A stretch of 39,388 nt of DNA from positions 1 to 39,388 of IMG/VR virus record IMGVR_UViG_3300042261_000331, one strand, 5' to 3'. This document shows positions 24,179-32,499 of this stretch, piece by piece. A program made the translations under genes and the position numbers. The notes below the pieces were generated by a model. The model did not search any database, had not been told where the DNA came from, and was given only the letters and a program-made list of their open reading frames with translations. The DNA is from a virus. Numbering within the stretch: the first letter of the stretch is position 1; every line of letters begins with the position of its first letter.

Positions 24179-25966
24179 ATGAAAAAATATCTCGTTTTAT
24201 TGGCAGTTTTGGCAGGAGTTCTTACTTCAGGTGTAGCTTCTGCTTCACTTTATGATTGGTATGCTTCCCAAGGGCTAGATTTGCCCACTGTAAGCGTTAG
24301 GGCATCATTAGCTGATAGTTATGGAATTTCTAACTATAAAGGCACTGTAGAGCAAAATAATATCCTAGAATCCTTTTTAAGGGGAGGAACTTTAGGTATA
24401 GCTTCACTTGATGTAGTTGCTTTATATGAAGATAACTTACAAGATACAATCACTGCTTCTCAAACCACTCTTACGCTAGTCAGAGGTACTGATAAAAGTG
24501 GTACTGCTTTATCAGGAACTTTTGGTTTTATAATTGATGAAGGCACTACTTTAGAAGAATTTGTTATTGGTACGGCTTCTGGTACAGCAGTAACTGGATT
24601 ACAAAGAGGTATTTCAGTAACAGATGGTAAAACTGAAGTTACCGCCTTAAAGAAAGCTCATCGTAAAGGTGCTACTATTAAGATGACTAACTATCCTATT
24701 TTAGGTCGTCTTAATCGTCAATTAAGTGGCTTAGAAAGTCTTGATTCATTTCTTTATTATACTACTTCTACTATTTTACCAACTTTAGATGGTCAACTTG
24801 CAACTAAATATTATGTTGACCAAGTAGGTGCAGGTGGTTTTACTTGTGCAAATGTATCATCATCTTTAGGTTTACAATGCTTAGGAACATCTCCAGAGAA
24901 AGTAGGTATCAATGCTTCCTCTACTACTGGTAGTTCTTTTGATGCTTCAGGTAAGTATTACCAAGCTATTGGTAATGCTCTCACTTACACAAACAACGCT
25001 ATTGCAGTTTCTACTTCAACAATAGTAAGTCAGATTGCCACCTCTACTCCTACTGCTAGTATGATACCGATTGCTGATGGGAGTGGATATGTAAATAGTT
25101 GGATTAATGCTTCTACTTTAACTGGAACTCCTCCAAGACTACAAAAATCTTTCACGGCTGGTGAAAATATTACTGCTGGACAGGCTTTAGTGGTTGGTAA
25201 TGCAGTTAATTTTTTAAGTGGAAGTGCTAATAAAACTAGCGGTGGCACAGGTAGCACAATTTCTGATACTAGATGGTGGGCTATGCAATTTCGAACTTCT
25301 CCTAGTGCTAAAAGCATAAAGTCAATAGGAATGTGCCAGCAAGGTGGTGGAGCAAGTATAACATATTATACTTTTACATCTCCTGTCACAGTTTCTCCAG
25401 ATACTCTATATTTTATAGTTGTTAGATGCAGTGATGCTTCTTGCAATGCTGGTAAAGTTTCAATAAGAGCAAACTCAGGAAATTTACCAACTGGTTCTGA
25501 TATAGAAAGCAAAACTGCCGTTGTCTCTGAAACAATGAATACTTGGTTATATGGTGCTACATTATCTTATACAGGAGCAATGACTGGACAAGGTGGCTTA
25601 TCAACTAATTCTGGTTCTTCTTGGTCTGATAGTGATGATAATCTTCATTCAGATAATTGTAGTGCTGATTGGGAAATTTATGAACTAAATTCAACTGCTG
25701 GACAAATTTATACTTCTAATGCTACTAACAACAATGAATTTGCTAATAACTTCGTAGGTTTCGCTGCCAATTCTGCAAGTTCTTCACAGTCAGTCACTGT
25801 AAATCTGACGGGTGTTGATAACACTCAAACTGGACTTTCTGCTGGTTATACTTATTACCTTTCAAATACTTCAGGAGCAATTTCTACTTCTGCTGGTTCA
25901 CAATCTCGTAAAGTAGGATTGGCTGTTTCAAGTACAGAATTGTTAATAAAATACGACAATCCTTAA
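24179..25966 (+). CDS. Exported tail/surface protein with LYDWYASQGLDLP segment
   Basis: The signal peptide is clear (MKKYLVLLAVLAGVLTSGVASA, cleavage after residue 22). It is followed at once by SLYDWYASQGLDLPTVSVRA, a short motif I associate with exported proteins of Patescibacteria and their phages. The middle holds a common phage tail segment (TTLTLVRGTDKSGTALSGTF) and the end is Ser/Thr/Gly-rich beta sequence (NTQTGLSAGYTYYLSNTSGA). It is one of four export-signal proteins in the structural block. Role unproven. Confidence 0.65.
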   Translation: MKKYLVLLAVLAGVLTSGVASASLYDWYASQGLDLPTVSVRASLADSYGISNYKGTVEQNNILESFLRGGTLGIASLDVVALYEDNLQDTITASQTTLTLVRGTDKSGTALSGTFGFIIDEGTTLEEFVIGTASGTAVTGLQRGISVTDGKTEVTALKKAHRKGATIKMTNYPILGRLNRQLSGLESLDSFLYYTTSTILPTLDGQLATKYYVDQVGAGGFTCANVSSSLGLQCLGTSPEKVGINASSTTGSSFDASGKYYQAIGNALTYTNNAIAVSTSTIVSQIATSTPTASMIPIADGSGYVNSWINASTLTGTPPRLQKSFTAGENITAGQALVVGNAVNFLSGSANKTSGGTGSTISDTRWWAMQFRTSPSAKSIKSIGMCQQGGGASITYYTFTSPVTVSPDTLYFIVVRCSDASCNAGKVSIRANSGNLPTGSDIESKTAVVSETMNTWLYGATLSYTGAMTGQGGLSTNSGSSWSDSDDNLHSDNCSADWEIYELNSTAGQIYTSNATNNNEFANNFVGFAANSASSSQSVTVNLTGVDNTQTGLSAGYTYYLSNTSGAISTSAGSQSRKVGLAVSSTELLIKYDNP

Positions 25967-25973
25967 TTTTCCC

Positions 25974-25998
25974 TCACTCCATAAATTTTGTGGAGTGA
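25974..25998 (+). other. Intercistronic hairpin after the exported tail protein gene
   Basis: tcactcca (25974-25981) pairs with tggagtga (25991-25998). No T-run follows. It separates the tail proteins from the ejection-protein genes. Confidence 0.6.
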
Positions 25999-26025
25999 AT
26001 TGAGAATTAATTAACTTATTTATAT

Positions 26026-27975
26026 ATGGCAATAAATCCTTTCACAGGTCAAGAAACAGATGAAGCATCTGCAAAAATATTTCAAGAAGATTATAACTAC
26101 AAGAGACCAAATACTCCTGTAGTTCCAATTGTCCCTACAGACACAGTAGAAAAATATCCTAGGATTGATACTACTGCTCCAACTTATATTGCTCCAACAG
26201 CTCCTGTAATAGATGAAGCAGCTATAAGAAAAGCTGAAGAAGATGCAATCGCCCAACAAATTAAGGCTATTGAAGGAGTTTATGCAGGTGAGATTGCCAA
26301 AGCAAGACAAACTGGCGGTGAACGTGTTAAACAAAGAACTGCTATTTCAACTGTGAGAGGGGGGGCAGGTTCAGATTTTGCTGCTGCTGAAAAAGATGTT
26401 GTTGAACAGGCAAACGCAGATATTGAAAATGCTATAAATGCTCAAATGAATGCTGAAATAGCCTCTGCAAGGTCAAAAGGTGGAGAAAATGCTCGTGCTG
26501 CTATCAAAGCAGCCTATGAAAATGCTGCTAGTAAAAAAGCTCTAGCTGATGCATATATTGCTGATGAGAAAACTAAATTTACTGATGCACAACAAAAAGC
26601 AACTATACTTGCTCAATCTGGTAGTCCTTATGAATATCTTGATGAAGCTACTCGCTCTCTGTTTGAAAAATATTATGGTCAAGGAGCAAGAGATGTTTAC
26701 AATAAACTAGGTAAAACAACTGAAAAACCATCTGGAGTAGAAGTTTCCGCTGGTGCATCATATATTGACCCAAATACTGGTAAACTTATTTATCAAGCTC
26801 CTAATAAACCAGAAACACCTTCTTATTCTGGGACTGTCGGAGAATATCAGTTCTATGTGGAACAAGAAAAAGCAGCTGGTAGAACTCCTAAATCTTTTAC
26901 TGAATATCAAAATGAAGATGCCAATCGTAAAGCAAGAGCTGAAAAAGCTTCCATTGCTGGTCTTGACCCTAGTTTAGTTTCCATTGGTAATGGATTAGGC
27001 TCACGTTTTGATTCATCTCCTATTGTTAAACAATATAATGAAGTTCAGAATAAGAAATTAGGTATTGATAGATTGCTAGCCGAAGGTAAAGTATCTGGAC
27101 CACAAGATGTTGCTTTGGTATATGATTTTATGAAAGCTCTTGACCCAACATCTGTTGTGCGAGAAAGTGAATACGCAATGGGTGCTTCCTCAGGCAACAT
27201 CTTCTTAGGGGCATTAGCAAAGTTTAATGGATTATTTAATGAAGCTGGTGGTAAACTTCCTGAAAATGTTAAAAAAGAATTTCAGAATATTATTAATCAA
27301 CGTTATAGTGCAATAAGTCAACAATATAACAATAAATATAGTGAAGAAGCTAGAAAAATGCAGGCTCTTGGAATAACTGACCCAACAATCTTTTTAACTA
27401 ATTATTCCCAAGCTGAAACAACACCAGGAGTGAATCAATCACAATTAGATTATGCAAAAAAATGGGAAACATTAGGTACTGGAGTTAATTATGAGCAGGC
27501 AGTTAGCCAATATGGTGAGGAAGGAGTAAAGAAAATGATGGAAGCGAGCGGAATAACTTTTAATAATGAGGAGCAAACCTCATTAAAAGGCACTCCAGAA
27601 CAATTAAGTTATGCAATAGGACAATACGAGTCTGGTGGAAATTATAATGCTAGAGGTCCAGTAGTAACCGAGGGACAATACAAAGGTCAACGAGCTATGG
27701 GTAAATATCAAATAATGCCTGGCAATCTTCCTTCTTGGAGCAAGCAAGCGTTAGGTAGAGTAGTTTCTGAAAGTGAATTTATGTCTAATCCAGCTATACA
27801 AGATAAAATAGCCCAATACCAGATAGGACAGTTATTGGCTAAACACGGTAATAACGCAGATGTCGCTTCAGCTTGGTTTACAGGACGCCCTTTGGCAAAA
27901 GCAGGTAATGCTAAAGATGTTTTAGGTACTACTGCCCCTCAATATGTTAAAAATGTTTTAAGTTATATTTCTTAA
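26026..27975 (+). CDS. Ejection/internal virion protein with C-terminal lysozyme-like transglycosylase domain
   Basis: The 649-residue product is mostly charged helix and Ala-rich coiled coil (about 60-190) with a disordered start. Its last ~130 residues form an SLT-like domain: SYAIGQYESGGNYNARGP with the candidate catalytic Glu (about 535), AMGKYQIMPGN and HGNNADVASAWFTG. Virion-borne lysozyme-like domains let short-tailed phages open the cell wall during genome entry. It lies next to another probable ejection protein. Confidence 0.8.
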   Translation: MAINPFTGQETDEASAKIFQEDYNYKRPNTPVVPIVPTDTVEKYPRIDTTAPTYIAPTAPVIDEAAIRKAEEDAIAQQIKAIEGVYAGEIAKARQTGGERVKQRTAISTVRGGAGSDFAAAEKDVVEQANADIENAINAQMNAEIASARSKGGENARAAIKAAYENAASKKALADAYIADEKTKFTDAQQKATILAQSGSPYEYLDEATRSLFEKYYGQGARDVYNKLGKTTEKPSGVEVSAGASYIDPNTGKLIYQAPNKPETPSYSGTVGEYQFYVEQEKAAGRTPKSFTEYQNEDANRKARAEKASIAGLDPSLVSIGNGLGSRFDSSPIVKQYNEVQNKKLGIDRLLAEGKVSGPQDVALVYDFMKALDPTSVVRESEYAMGASSGNIFLGALAKFNGLFNEAGGKLPENVKKEFQNIINQRYSAISQQYNNKYSEEARKMQALGITDPTIFLTNYSQAETTPGVNQSQLDYAKKWETLGTGVNYEQAVSQYGEEGVKKMMEASGITFNNEEQTSLKGTPEQLSYAIGQYESGGNYNARGPVVTEGQYKGQRAMGKYQIMPGNLPSWSKQALGRVVSESEFMSNPAIQDKIAQYQIGQLLAKHGNNADVASAWFTGRPLAKAGNAKDVLGTTAPQYVKNVLSYIS

Positions 27976-27976
27976 T

Positions 27977-29461
27977 ATGCCTACTTTAGAAGAACTAGCC
28001 AAGAAAGCAGGAGTACAACCTCTTGCTTCAACTACTCCACAAATGCCAAAGACAAGTATAGAAGAACTAGCTAAAAAAGCTAATGTTTCTCCTATTATTT
28101 CTCAAAAACCATCTGAAAATATTTCTTTTGAACCAGCAAAAAAAAGTATCATACCAAGAATTGCTGAGATTTTATCTCCAAAAAGTGTAGAAGGTTTTGG
28201 TGCAACATTAGGTGGTGCTTTAGCGACACAAAGTAAAGATGTTAAGGCAGCTAGTGAAAGTCAGAGATTATTAGATGAATCTAACGATAAATTATCTAAA
28301 TTGATTATTAAAAATAAAAAAGAAGGTAAAGATACTACTAGACTTCAAAATCAACTTCGTCAAAGTTTAGGATATAATTTTGATATATCTCAAATTATTC
28401 CTGAGACACAAAAGACAACAAAACAGATTGCTGGTGAAGGATTGGGAGTTTTAGGCACTGCAGCTTTAGGTGCAAAACCAAGTACATCTGTTTTAGGTAG
28501 GTTAGGATTTGGAACTGTTTTGGGTGCAGGAACTGGAGTACAAAAAGCATTACAGAAAGAAGAAAATTTTGGTGAAATAGTTAAAGAAGGATTCAAAGGA
28601 GCTGGTGTTGGTTTAGCTTTGTCTGGTATCTTTGAAGGCATAGGGGCTGGGTTAAGAAAAGTGGCTAGTAGTAAAATGGGTGAAAGAGTTGCTGGAAGAG
28701 TTTATACAAGAGAGTTAGCACCTCCAAAAAAAGAAATAGCTAAGGATATTGAAAATGGATTTAAAACTTTTGGTGAAGAAGTTTCTCAAGTTGTTGATGA
28801 TGCTGGAAAACCAATATACGTGGGTAGATATAGAACTTTATTATCTAAAGCTAAATCAGAGTTAGCAGACAAAGGAGAAAAATTAATGCAAAGAGCTGAT
28901 AATTATTCAGATACTTTTATAACTAGAAATGAAGCCGCTGGTGATATTGTACAACAAATGCAAAATGAATATGGTCGTTTAACTCCTAAACAATTAAAAG
29001 ATATTTCTTTTGAAGTTAGTAGAATGCCACAACAATTTAATATTAAAGGTGGTATAGAAACAAAAAGATTATATGATAATTTAATTCCTGATAGTTTCTG
29101 GACTAAAATTGATGACCCTGCGACTTCTTTTGCATCTTCTGTAAAATATAAATTGAGAGACAAAATAAGACAACTTATCAATGAGAAAACTGCTGACCCA
29201 GTTATTCAAAAATTAAATAATGAAATGAGTATAGCAATGGATGTAAAAAAACTAACTGCTTCACAATTAGCTCAAAGAGAATTAAAATCAGGTGCGACTG
29301 GATTATGGTCTAGAATTAGTAAAATTGCGGATGATACAATATTTAATCCAGCTATAACTACAAGAGCTTCACAAACATTAAGAAATTTAGGACAATCTGG
29401 TAAAAGTAATATTTTAAGAAACATTACTGTTTTAGGTACAAATAAAAAACTTAATCAATAA
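27977..29461 (+). CDS. Probable internal virion (ejection) protein, 494 aa
   Basis: The N-terminus has two copies of a short repeat (LEELAKKAGVQPLAS and IEELAKKANVSPIIS, about residues 3-48). A Gly/Ala-rich hydrophobic region follows (GLGVLGTAALGAKPS, GTVLGAGTGVQKAL, GLALSGIFEGIGAGL), as in proteins that insert in membranes during ejection, then helices to the end. Position after the lysozyme-like protein supports an ejection role. No named family. Confidence 0.65.
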   Translation: MPTLEELAKKAGVQPLASTTPQMPKTSIEELAKKANVSPIISQKPSENISFEPAKKSIIPRIAEILSPKSVEGFGATLGGALATQSKDVKAASESQRLLDESNDKLSKLIIKNKKEGKDTTRLQNQLRQSLGYNFDISQIIPETQKTTKQIAGEGLGVLGTAALGAKPSTSVLGRLGFGTVLGAGTGVQKALQKEENFGEIVKEGFKGAGVGLALSGIFEGIGAGLRKVASSKMGERVAGRVYTRELAPPKKEIAKDIENGFKTFGEEVSQVVDDAGKPIYVGRYRTLLSKAKSELADKGEKLMQRADNYSDTFITRNEAAGDIVQQMQNEYGRLTPKQLKDISFEVSRMPQQFNIKGGIETKRLYDNLIPDSFWTKIDDPATSFASSVKYKLRDKIRQLINEKTADPVIQKLNNEMSIAMDVKKLTASQLAQRELKSGATGLWSRISKIADDTIFNPAITTRASQTLRNLGQSGKSNILRNITVLGTNKKLNQ

Positions 29462-29518
29462 TTACTTTACTTACTACTAAGAAAATTATAGCTATTATTA
29501 TAATAGTTAAAATCATAT

Positions 29519-29827
29519 ATGAAATCATTATTACCTTATTTAATTAAAGAGGTTAGTAAAAAAGGATTAGATTTTATTAAGAAAAATACTCCAACTAATG
29601 TACCAACTCGACCTAATAAAGAAGATTTTGCAAATGTAGGTAAATATCTTCAGAAACAATATGCTTCTACTGTAAATGGAGACCCAAATAAACTACCTTG
29701 GAAACAATCTACTGGTGATGTTTTAGAATTAGCTAAAGGTGTAGAACGTGGTGTTAATAAAGCTAAAGATGTATACCGTAAGGTTTCTTATTCTATTTCT
29801 CATCCTACTAAACGTCGTGTTAGATAA
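29519..29827 (+). CDS. Last late-operon gene, hypothetical basic protein, 102 aa
   Basis: Strongly basic with KKGLDFIKKNTPTNVPTRP and a C-terminal YSISHPTKRRVR; amphipathic helix at the start (LLPYLIKEVSKKGLDF). It could be a small ejection or DNA-binding protein. A rightward terminator begins 15 bases past its stop. Confidence 0.6.
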   Translation: MKSLLPYLIKEVSKKGLDFIKKNTPTNVPTRPNKEDFANVGKYLQKQYASTVNGDPNKLPWKQSTGDVLELAKGVERGVNKAKDVYRKVSYSISHPTKRRVR

Positions 29828-29945
29828 CTGTTTTTAACTTGCTCTCCCACTTCCCAGTGGTGAGATTTTTTCTTATCCAAAGTTCAACACTGACTGTAGG
29901 CTCTACCATTATAGTAATATAGTATTCCCATTTTGTGTATTTCAT
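29820..29945 (-). CDS. Small protein at the end of the early operon, 41 aa
   Basis: MKYTKWEYYITIMVEPTVS continues to ...KWESKLKTVI. The ATG at 29943-29945 has the AATTATATG context shared by leftward genes, so it is preferred over the longer frame from 30056, which runs through the structured RNA. Beta-rich, no Cys, no known family. It converges on and overlaps the late-operon terminator. Confidence 0.55.
   Translation of the reverse strand: MKYTKWEYYITIMVEPTVSVELWIRKNLTTGKWESKLKTVI
29842..29871 (+). terminator. Intrinsic terminator of the rightward late operon
   Basis: CTC(tc)CCACT pairs with AGTGG(t)GAG around TCCC, followed by A and six T. It lies just after the last plus-strand gene and overlaps the 3' end of the converging leftward gene. 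Confidence 0.8.
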
Positions 29946-29973
29946 ATAATTAAATAGATTAACACCTAACACC

Positions 29974-30138
29974 AGCAGTGGAGTAATGGCAAGGATTTGA
30001 CTCGGGTTCCCAGACTCACCCTGGTACAGCCTAATCTTTCGAACGAGTATAGTCACCTTGCAATATCACAGTCTATGTTTAGTGATTTAGGAGCCTTCTG
30101 ACTAGCGTCTTCTATTCCGCCACATTACTCTCACTGCT
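29974..30138. ncRNA. Structured RNA with interrupted tRNA-Leu-like features
   Basis: A long closing helix joins 29974-29988 and 30123-30138 (7 + 8 bp with one bulged base). Read leftward, GTAATG-TGGCGGAAT-AGA-AGACGC matches the acceptor and D-arm of a bacterial tRNA-Leu. If 30001-30054 (54 bases) is removed, the T-arm becomes CAAGG-TTCAAAT-CCTTG, followed by CCATTAC-T-CCA. The anticodon arm is degenerate, with a TCAGA trace. A plain long hairpin (GCAAGG/CCTTGC plus TGACT/AGTCA) is an alternative fold for the same bases. It is not a normal tRNA; strand and function are unknown. Confidence 0.5.
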
Positions 30139-30141
30139 TGT

Positions 30142-30163
30142 GCCAGTCGTTAAACTGGCTTTT
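30142..30163 (+). terminator. Second rightward terminator
   Basis: gccagt (30142-30147) and actggc (30154-30159) form a 6-bp stem followed by four T, just beyond the structured RNA. It could end a rightward RNA read through from the late operon or catch read-through into the leftward genes. Confidence 0.6.
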
Positions 30164-30165
30164 GG

Positions 30166-30384
30166 TTATTTAATAAATACTAATCTATTACTTAATTTTT
30201 CTACACCTATTATTTCTCCATCAAAATCTTTGTTTATAGTATTTTTAAATTTTCTTAAAAATTGTTCGTATAATTTTATTAAATCAAATTCTCCGCTATC
30301 TTCATTCGGATTATATTCCATTACATAATTAACATAAAAATCATTTCTAAAAAGCACTGTAAAAGTATATTGCTCGTATCCCAT
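30166..30384 (-). CDS. Hypothetical protein, 72 aa
   Basis: MGYEQYTFTVLFRNDFYVNY starts a beta-rich N-terminus, followed by a helical charged part ending RLVFIK. It lies in the tightly packed leftward early operon. No motif recognised. Confidence 0.55.
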   Translation of the reverse strand: MGYEQYTFTVLFRNDFYVNYVMEYNPNEDSGEFDLIKLYEQFLRKFKNTINKDFDGEIIGVEKLSNRLVFIK

Positions 30385-30396
30385 ACAATTTATTAT

Positions 30397-30687
30397 TTAA
30401 TCCCTTTCGGGTGAGTTAGTTTTTTTATATTCGCAATACTCAAAATTTTTAATTGAAATAGTATAACCATCTATATTGGGAAATTCTAATTTTAATTTTT
30501 CCCAAGCATTTATTTCAGCTTTACAAATTTCTGCTAAATATTTTAATTTTTCATCAATCGTTATCTTTCTAAAAATTGTTCCTTTTAACATTTTATCTTT
30601 TTCTCGTTTTAATGTATCCCAATATTTAAATTCAAATGAAGTAGCTGGTGAAATTTTACCTCCTTTTTGTTGATTTTCATTTTCCAT
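30397..30687 (-). CDS. Hypothetical protein, 96 aa
   Basis: Helical and Lys/Glu-rich with a SPATSFEFKYWDTLKREKDK start and a YTISIKNFEYCEYKKTNSPE end. It follows the AATATG start rule. No family recognised. Confidence 0.55.
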   Translation of the reverse strand: MENENQQKGGKISPATSFEFKYWDTLKREKDKMLKGTIFRKITIDEKLKYLAEICKAEINAWEKLKLEFPNIDGYTISIKNFEYCEYKKTNSPERD

Positions 30688-30697
30688 ATTTTATAAG

Positions 30698-31015
30698 TTA
30701 GTTAATTATTTTGTTTAGCCATTCAATGGTTTCTGATGATTGAGAGTCAAGAGGTTTGCCGAGTTGCCAATAAACACCTGCTGGCTCAATTTCTGCATTA
30801 CCATCTTCACCGATATTACATACAATCTCATAGATATGAGCTAAATCATCTCCATCAAATGTAATATAATGTTCATATTCTTTTCCTTTTAGTGCTCTCA
30901 AAACATCTTCAAGAGTAAAATCTAAGTCATCGGGCAACAAATTATTGTCTTCACAGTATTGTTCTAACTTTAATAACTTTTGTATTTTACTTTTTAATTG
31001 GTCTAGTGTTGACAT
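30698..31015 (-). CDS. Acidic hypothetical protein, 105 aa
   Basis: A helical N-terminal half (LDQLKSKIQKLLKLEQYCED) and acidic C-terminal half (FDGDDLAHIYEIVCNIGED). Strong net negative charge could suit a DNA-mimic or inhibitor, but that is not shown. It sits next to the YopX gene. Confidence 0.55.
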   Translation of the reverse strand: MSTLDQLKSKIQKLLKLEQYCEDNNLLPDDLDFTLEDVLRALKGKEYEHYITFDGDDLAHIYEIVCNIGEDGNAEIEPAGVYWQLGKPLDSQSSETIEWLNKIIN

Positions 31016-31052
31016 AGGAGGTTATTTTAATAATTCAGGATTTTTGTATATT

Positions 31053-31523
31053 CTACACTTTCGTATCTGTGTTACCAAGTAGATTTTTATGTTCGTAAAT
31101 GTTTCCAATAACTTCAATAAAATTATATTTGTCTTGTCCTTCTACTAAACTGACAGTATTATCTTCTTCACAAAATTCTTGTTCTAATAGTTCAATATAC
31201 CAACCAAGACAGTTAGCACCAGGATATTCCTGTCCACTCCCATCTTGTTCCCATTCTCCAAATCTTATTATACCTTTACCAGTCTCATTTTCCCAACCAT
31301 AATAAACACCGCCACTTACAATATCCCCCTCATAAATTTCTTTTCCGTTTTTGTCTTTTAGACCTGTGTATTGCATTAAAATTACATCCTCCAAATCATA
31401 CCAATCACCAATCACTTTATCTTTTTGTAGCCAACAAGTTCCATCACTAAATACAATATTTTTAACTTCTCTTACCAATCTTTTTTCTTGTGGTATCCAC
31501 GCTCTAAATTTTATTTCTCGCAT
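31053..31523 (-). CDS. YopX family protein
   Basis: The 156-residue product opens [20 protein letters not shown] and contains the family hallmark [20 protein letters not shown] followed by DIV, then ends in [15 protein letters not shown]. YopX proteins are common in temperate and lytic phages of many bacteria; the biochemical role is unknown. The signature order ([19 protein letters not shown]) is intact. An AAGGAAAG lies before the ATG, one of few SD-like sites. Confidence 0.9.
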   Translation of the reverse strand: MREIKFRAWIPQEKRLVREVKNIVFSDGTCWLQKDKVIGDWYDLEDVILMQYTGLKDKNGKEIYEGDIVSGGVYYGWENETGKGIIRFGEWEQDGSGQEYPGANCLGWYIELLEQEFCEEDNTVSLVEGQDKYNFIEVIGNIYEHKNLLGNTDTKV

Positions 31524-31557
31524 ATTATCTTTCCTTTAAGAGTTAATAGGGATAGAG

Positions 31558-31785
31558 TTAATATTTTCTATCTTCTTTTTCACAATTTATGAAAACATAC
31601 CCTTTTTGTCTATAACAACTTGGATATTTTTGTGGTTTCCAATCCCAAGGTGGAACATCGTTTATTCCTACTTTTTTTCTTTTTATAATTTTGGCATTTT
31701 TAAGACACCAGCATTCTTTTACATTGTAAGGGTTATTTCCATTATAAAAATTGTCTTCACATCCTACACATTTTTCTTTTTTCAT
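31558..31785 (-). CDS. Cys-rich hypothetical protein, 75 aa
   Basis: KCVGCEDNFYNGNNP, ECWCLKN, SCYRQKG and FINCEK give six Cys (at about 6, 9, 25, 27, 57 and 68), suggesting a zinc-binding small domain. DVPPWDWKPQKYP lies between the clusters. It is in the early operon after YopX. Not assigned to a family. Confidence 0.6.
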   Translation of the reverse strand: MKKEKCVGCEDNFYNGNNPYNVKECWCLKNAKIIKRKKVGINDVPPWDWKPQKYPSCYRQKGYVFINCEKEDRKY

Positions 31786-31824
31786 ATCTTTTAGGTTAAT
31801 AAGGTTTTATAAACTAATTCAGAA

Positions 31825-31944
31825 CTATATAATGTTAAGATTTTGTATTCTCTCTATCGCCTGTAATCTTTTTTCTAACTCCTCACCTCCAACTTCTGTT
31901 AAGGCTTTCATTAAATCTGCTTGTGGATTTTTAGATTTTTTCAT
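31825..31944 (-). CDS. Small helical protein, 39 aa
   Basis: MKKSKNPQADLMKALTEVGG leads into a charged helix (EELEKRLQAIERIQ). It starts in the AATTATATG context of neighbouring genes and fills the gap between two larger genes. Function unknown. Confidence 0.5.
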   Translation of the reverse strand: MKKSKNPQADLMKALTEVGGEELEKRLQAIERIQNLNII

Positions 31945-31948
31945 ATAA

Positions 31949-32284
31949 TTATTTAATTAAGGTTTTAATATTTTGTTCAAAAGTTTTTATCCCTTCATTA
32001 AATCCTTTATTAATTAACATATTTTGTTTTTCACATTTATTATGAACTTCATCTAATTTAAGATAGTTTGGTGATATTTTTAATTCAGGTTTACACTTTA
32101 ATACATTCTCAATCGTTTCTTTTCTTGCTTGGTTGTATGTTTGGGTGACGAAGTCTTTAATTTGTGTGGCATTATCTGTGTTTAATAATTCGTAATCTTT
32201 TTCCAATACTCCTCTTACAACAACTGGAAAATTAAATATTTTGTTAAATTTATTGTCAAACTTTTTTAATATTTGGTCTAGCAT
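31949..32284 (-). CDS. Hypothetical protein, 111 aa
   Basis: A mainly helical protein: MLDQILKKFDNKFNKIFNFP, then IKDFVTQTYNQARKETIENV, with two Cys later (LKCKPELK, NKCEKQN). No recognised motif; part of the compact early cluster 31825-33361. Confidence 0.55.
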   Translation of the reverse strand: MLDQILKKFDNKFNKIFNFPVVVRGVLEKDYELLNTDNATQIKDFVTQTYNQARKETIENVLKCKPELKISPNYLKLDEVHNKCEKQNMLINKGFNEGIKTFEQNIKTLIK

Positions 32285-32285
32285 A

Positions 32286-32498
32286 TTATTTACTTACATT
32301 ACTAGAAAAATCTACACCTAATTTAGGTACACATTTGACTCTGCCTTTACAAATCTTCCAGCCTAATCCTCTAGCTACACAAGACATCCTATCACTACTT
32401 TGTTTAGGCGTAAGATTAAGTTTAAGTCTGCTTATTCTCTCATTGACTCTTCCTCTTAGAGAGATAAGTTCAGTTAAGGTTAAGTTATCTAAGTTCAT
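32286..32498 (-). CDS. Hypothetical basic protein, 70 aa
   Basis: I take the ATG at 32498 (MNLDNLTLTELISLRGRVNE), one base after the stop of the upstream gene; the frame extends to 32528 with another ATG. A helix-rich start is followed by a basic, Cys-containing end (MSCVARGLGWKICKGRVKCV). Possibly nucleic-acid binding. Confidence 0.5.
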   Translation of the reverse strand: MNLDNLTLTELISLRGRVNERISRLKLNLTPKQSSDRMSCVARGLGWKICKGRVKCVPKLGVDFSSNVSK

Positions 32499-32499
32499 A

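Noticed and set aside
29930-29975. Rightward promoter (TATAAT near 29945) for the structured RNA
   Set aside because: The TATAAT is the complement of the gene-start motif AATTATATG and has no -35 at proper spacing.
29820-30056. Longer 78-aa version of the 41-aa gene
   Set aside because: The extra 5' part lies inside the structured RNA; the ATG at 29945 has the usual AATTATATG context.
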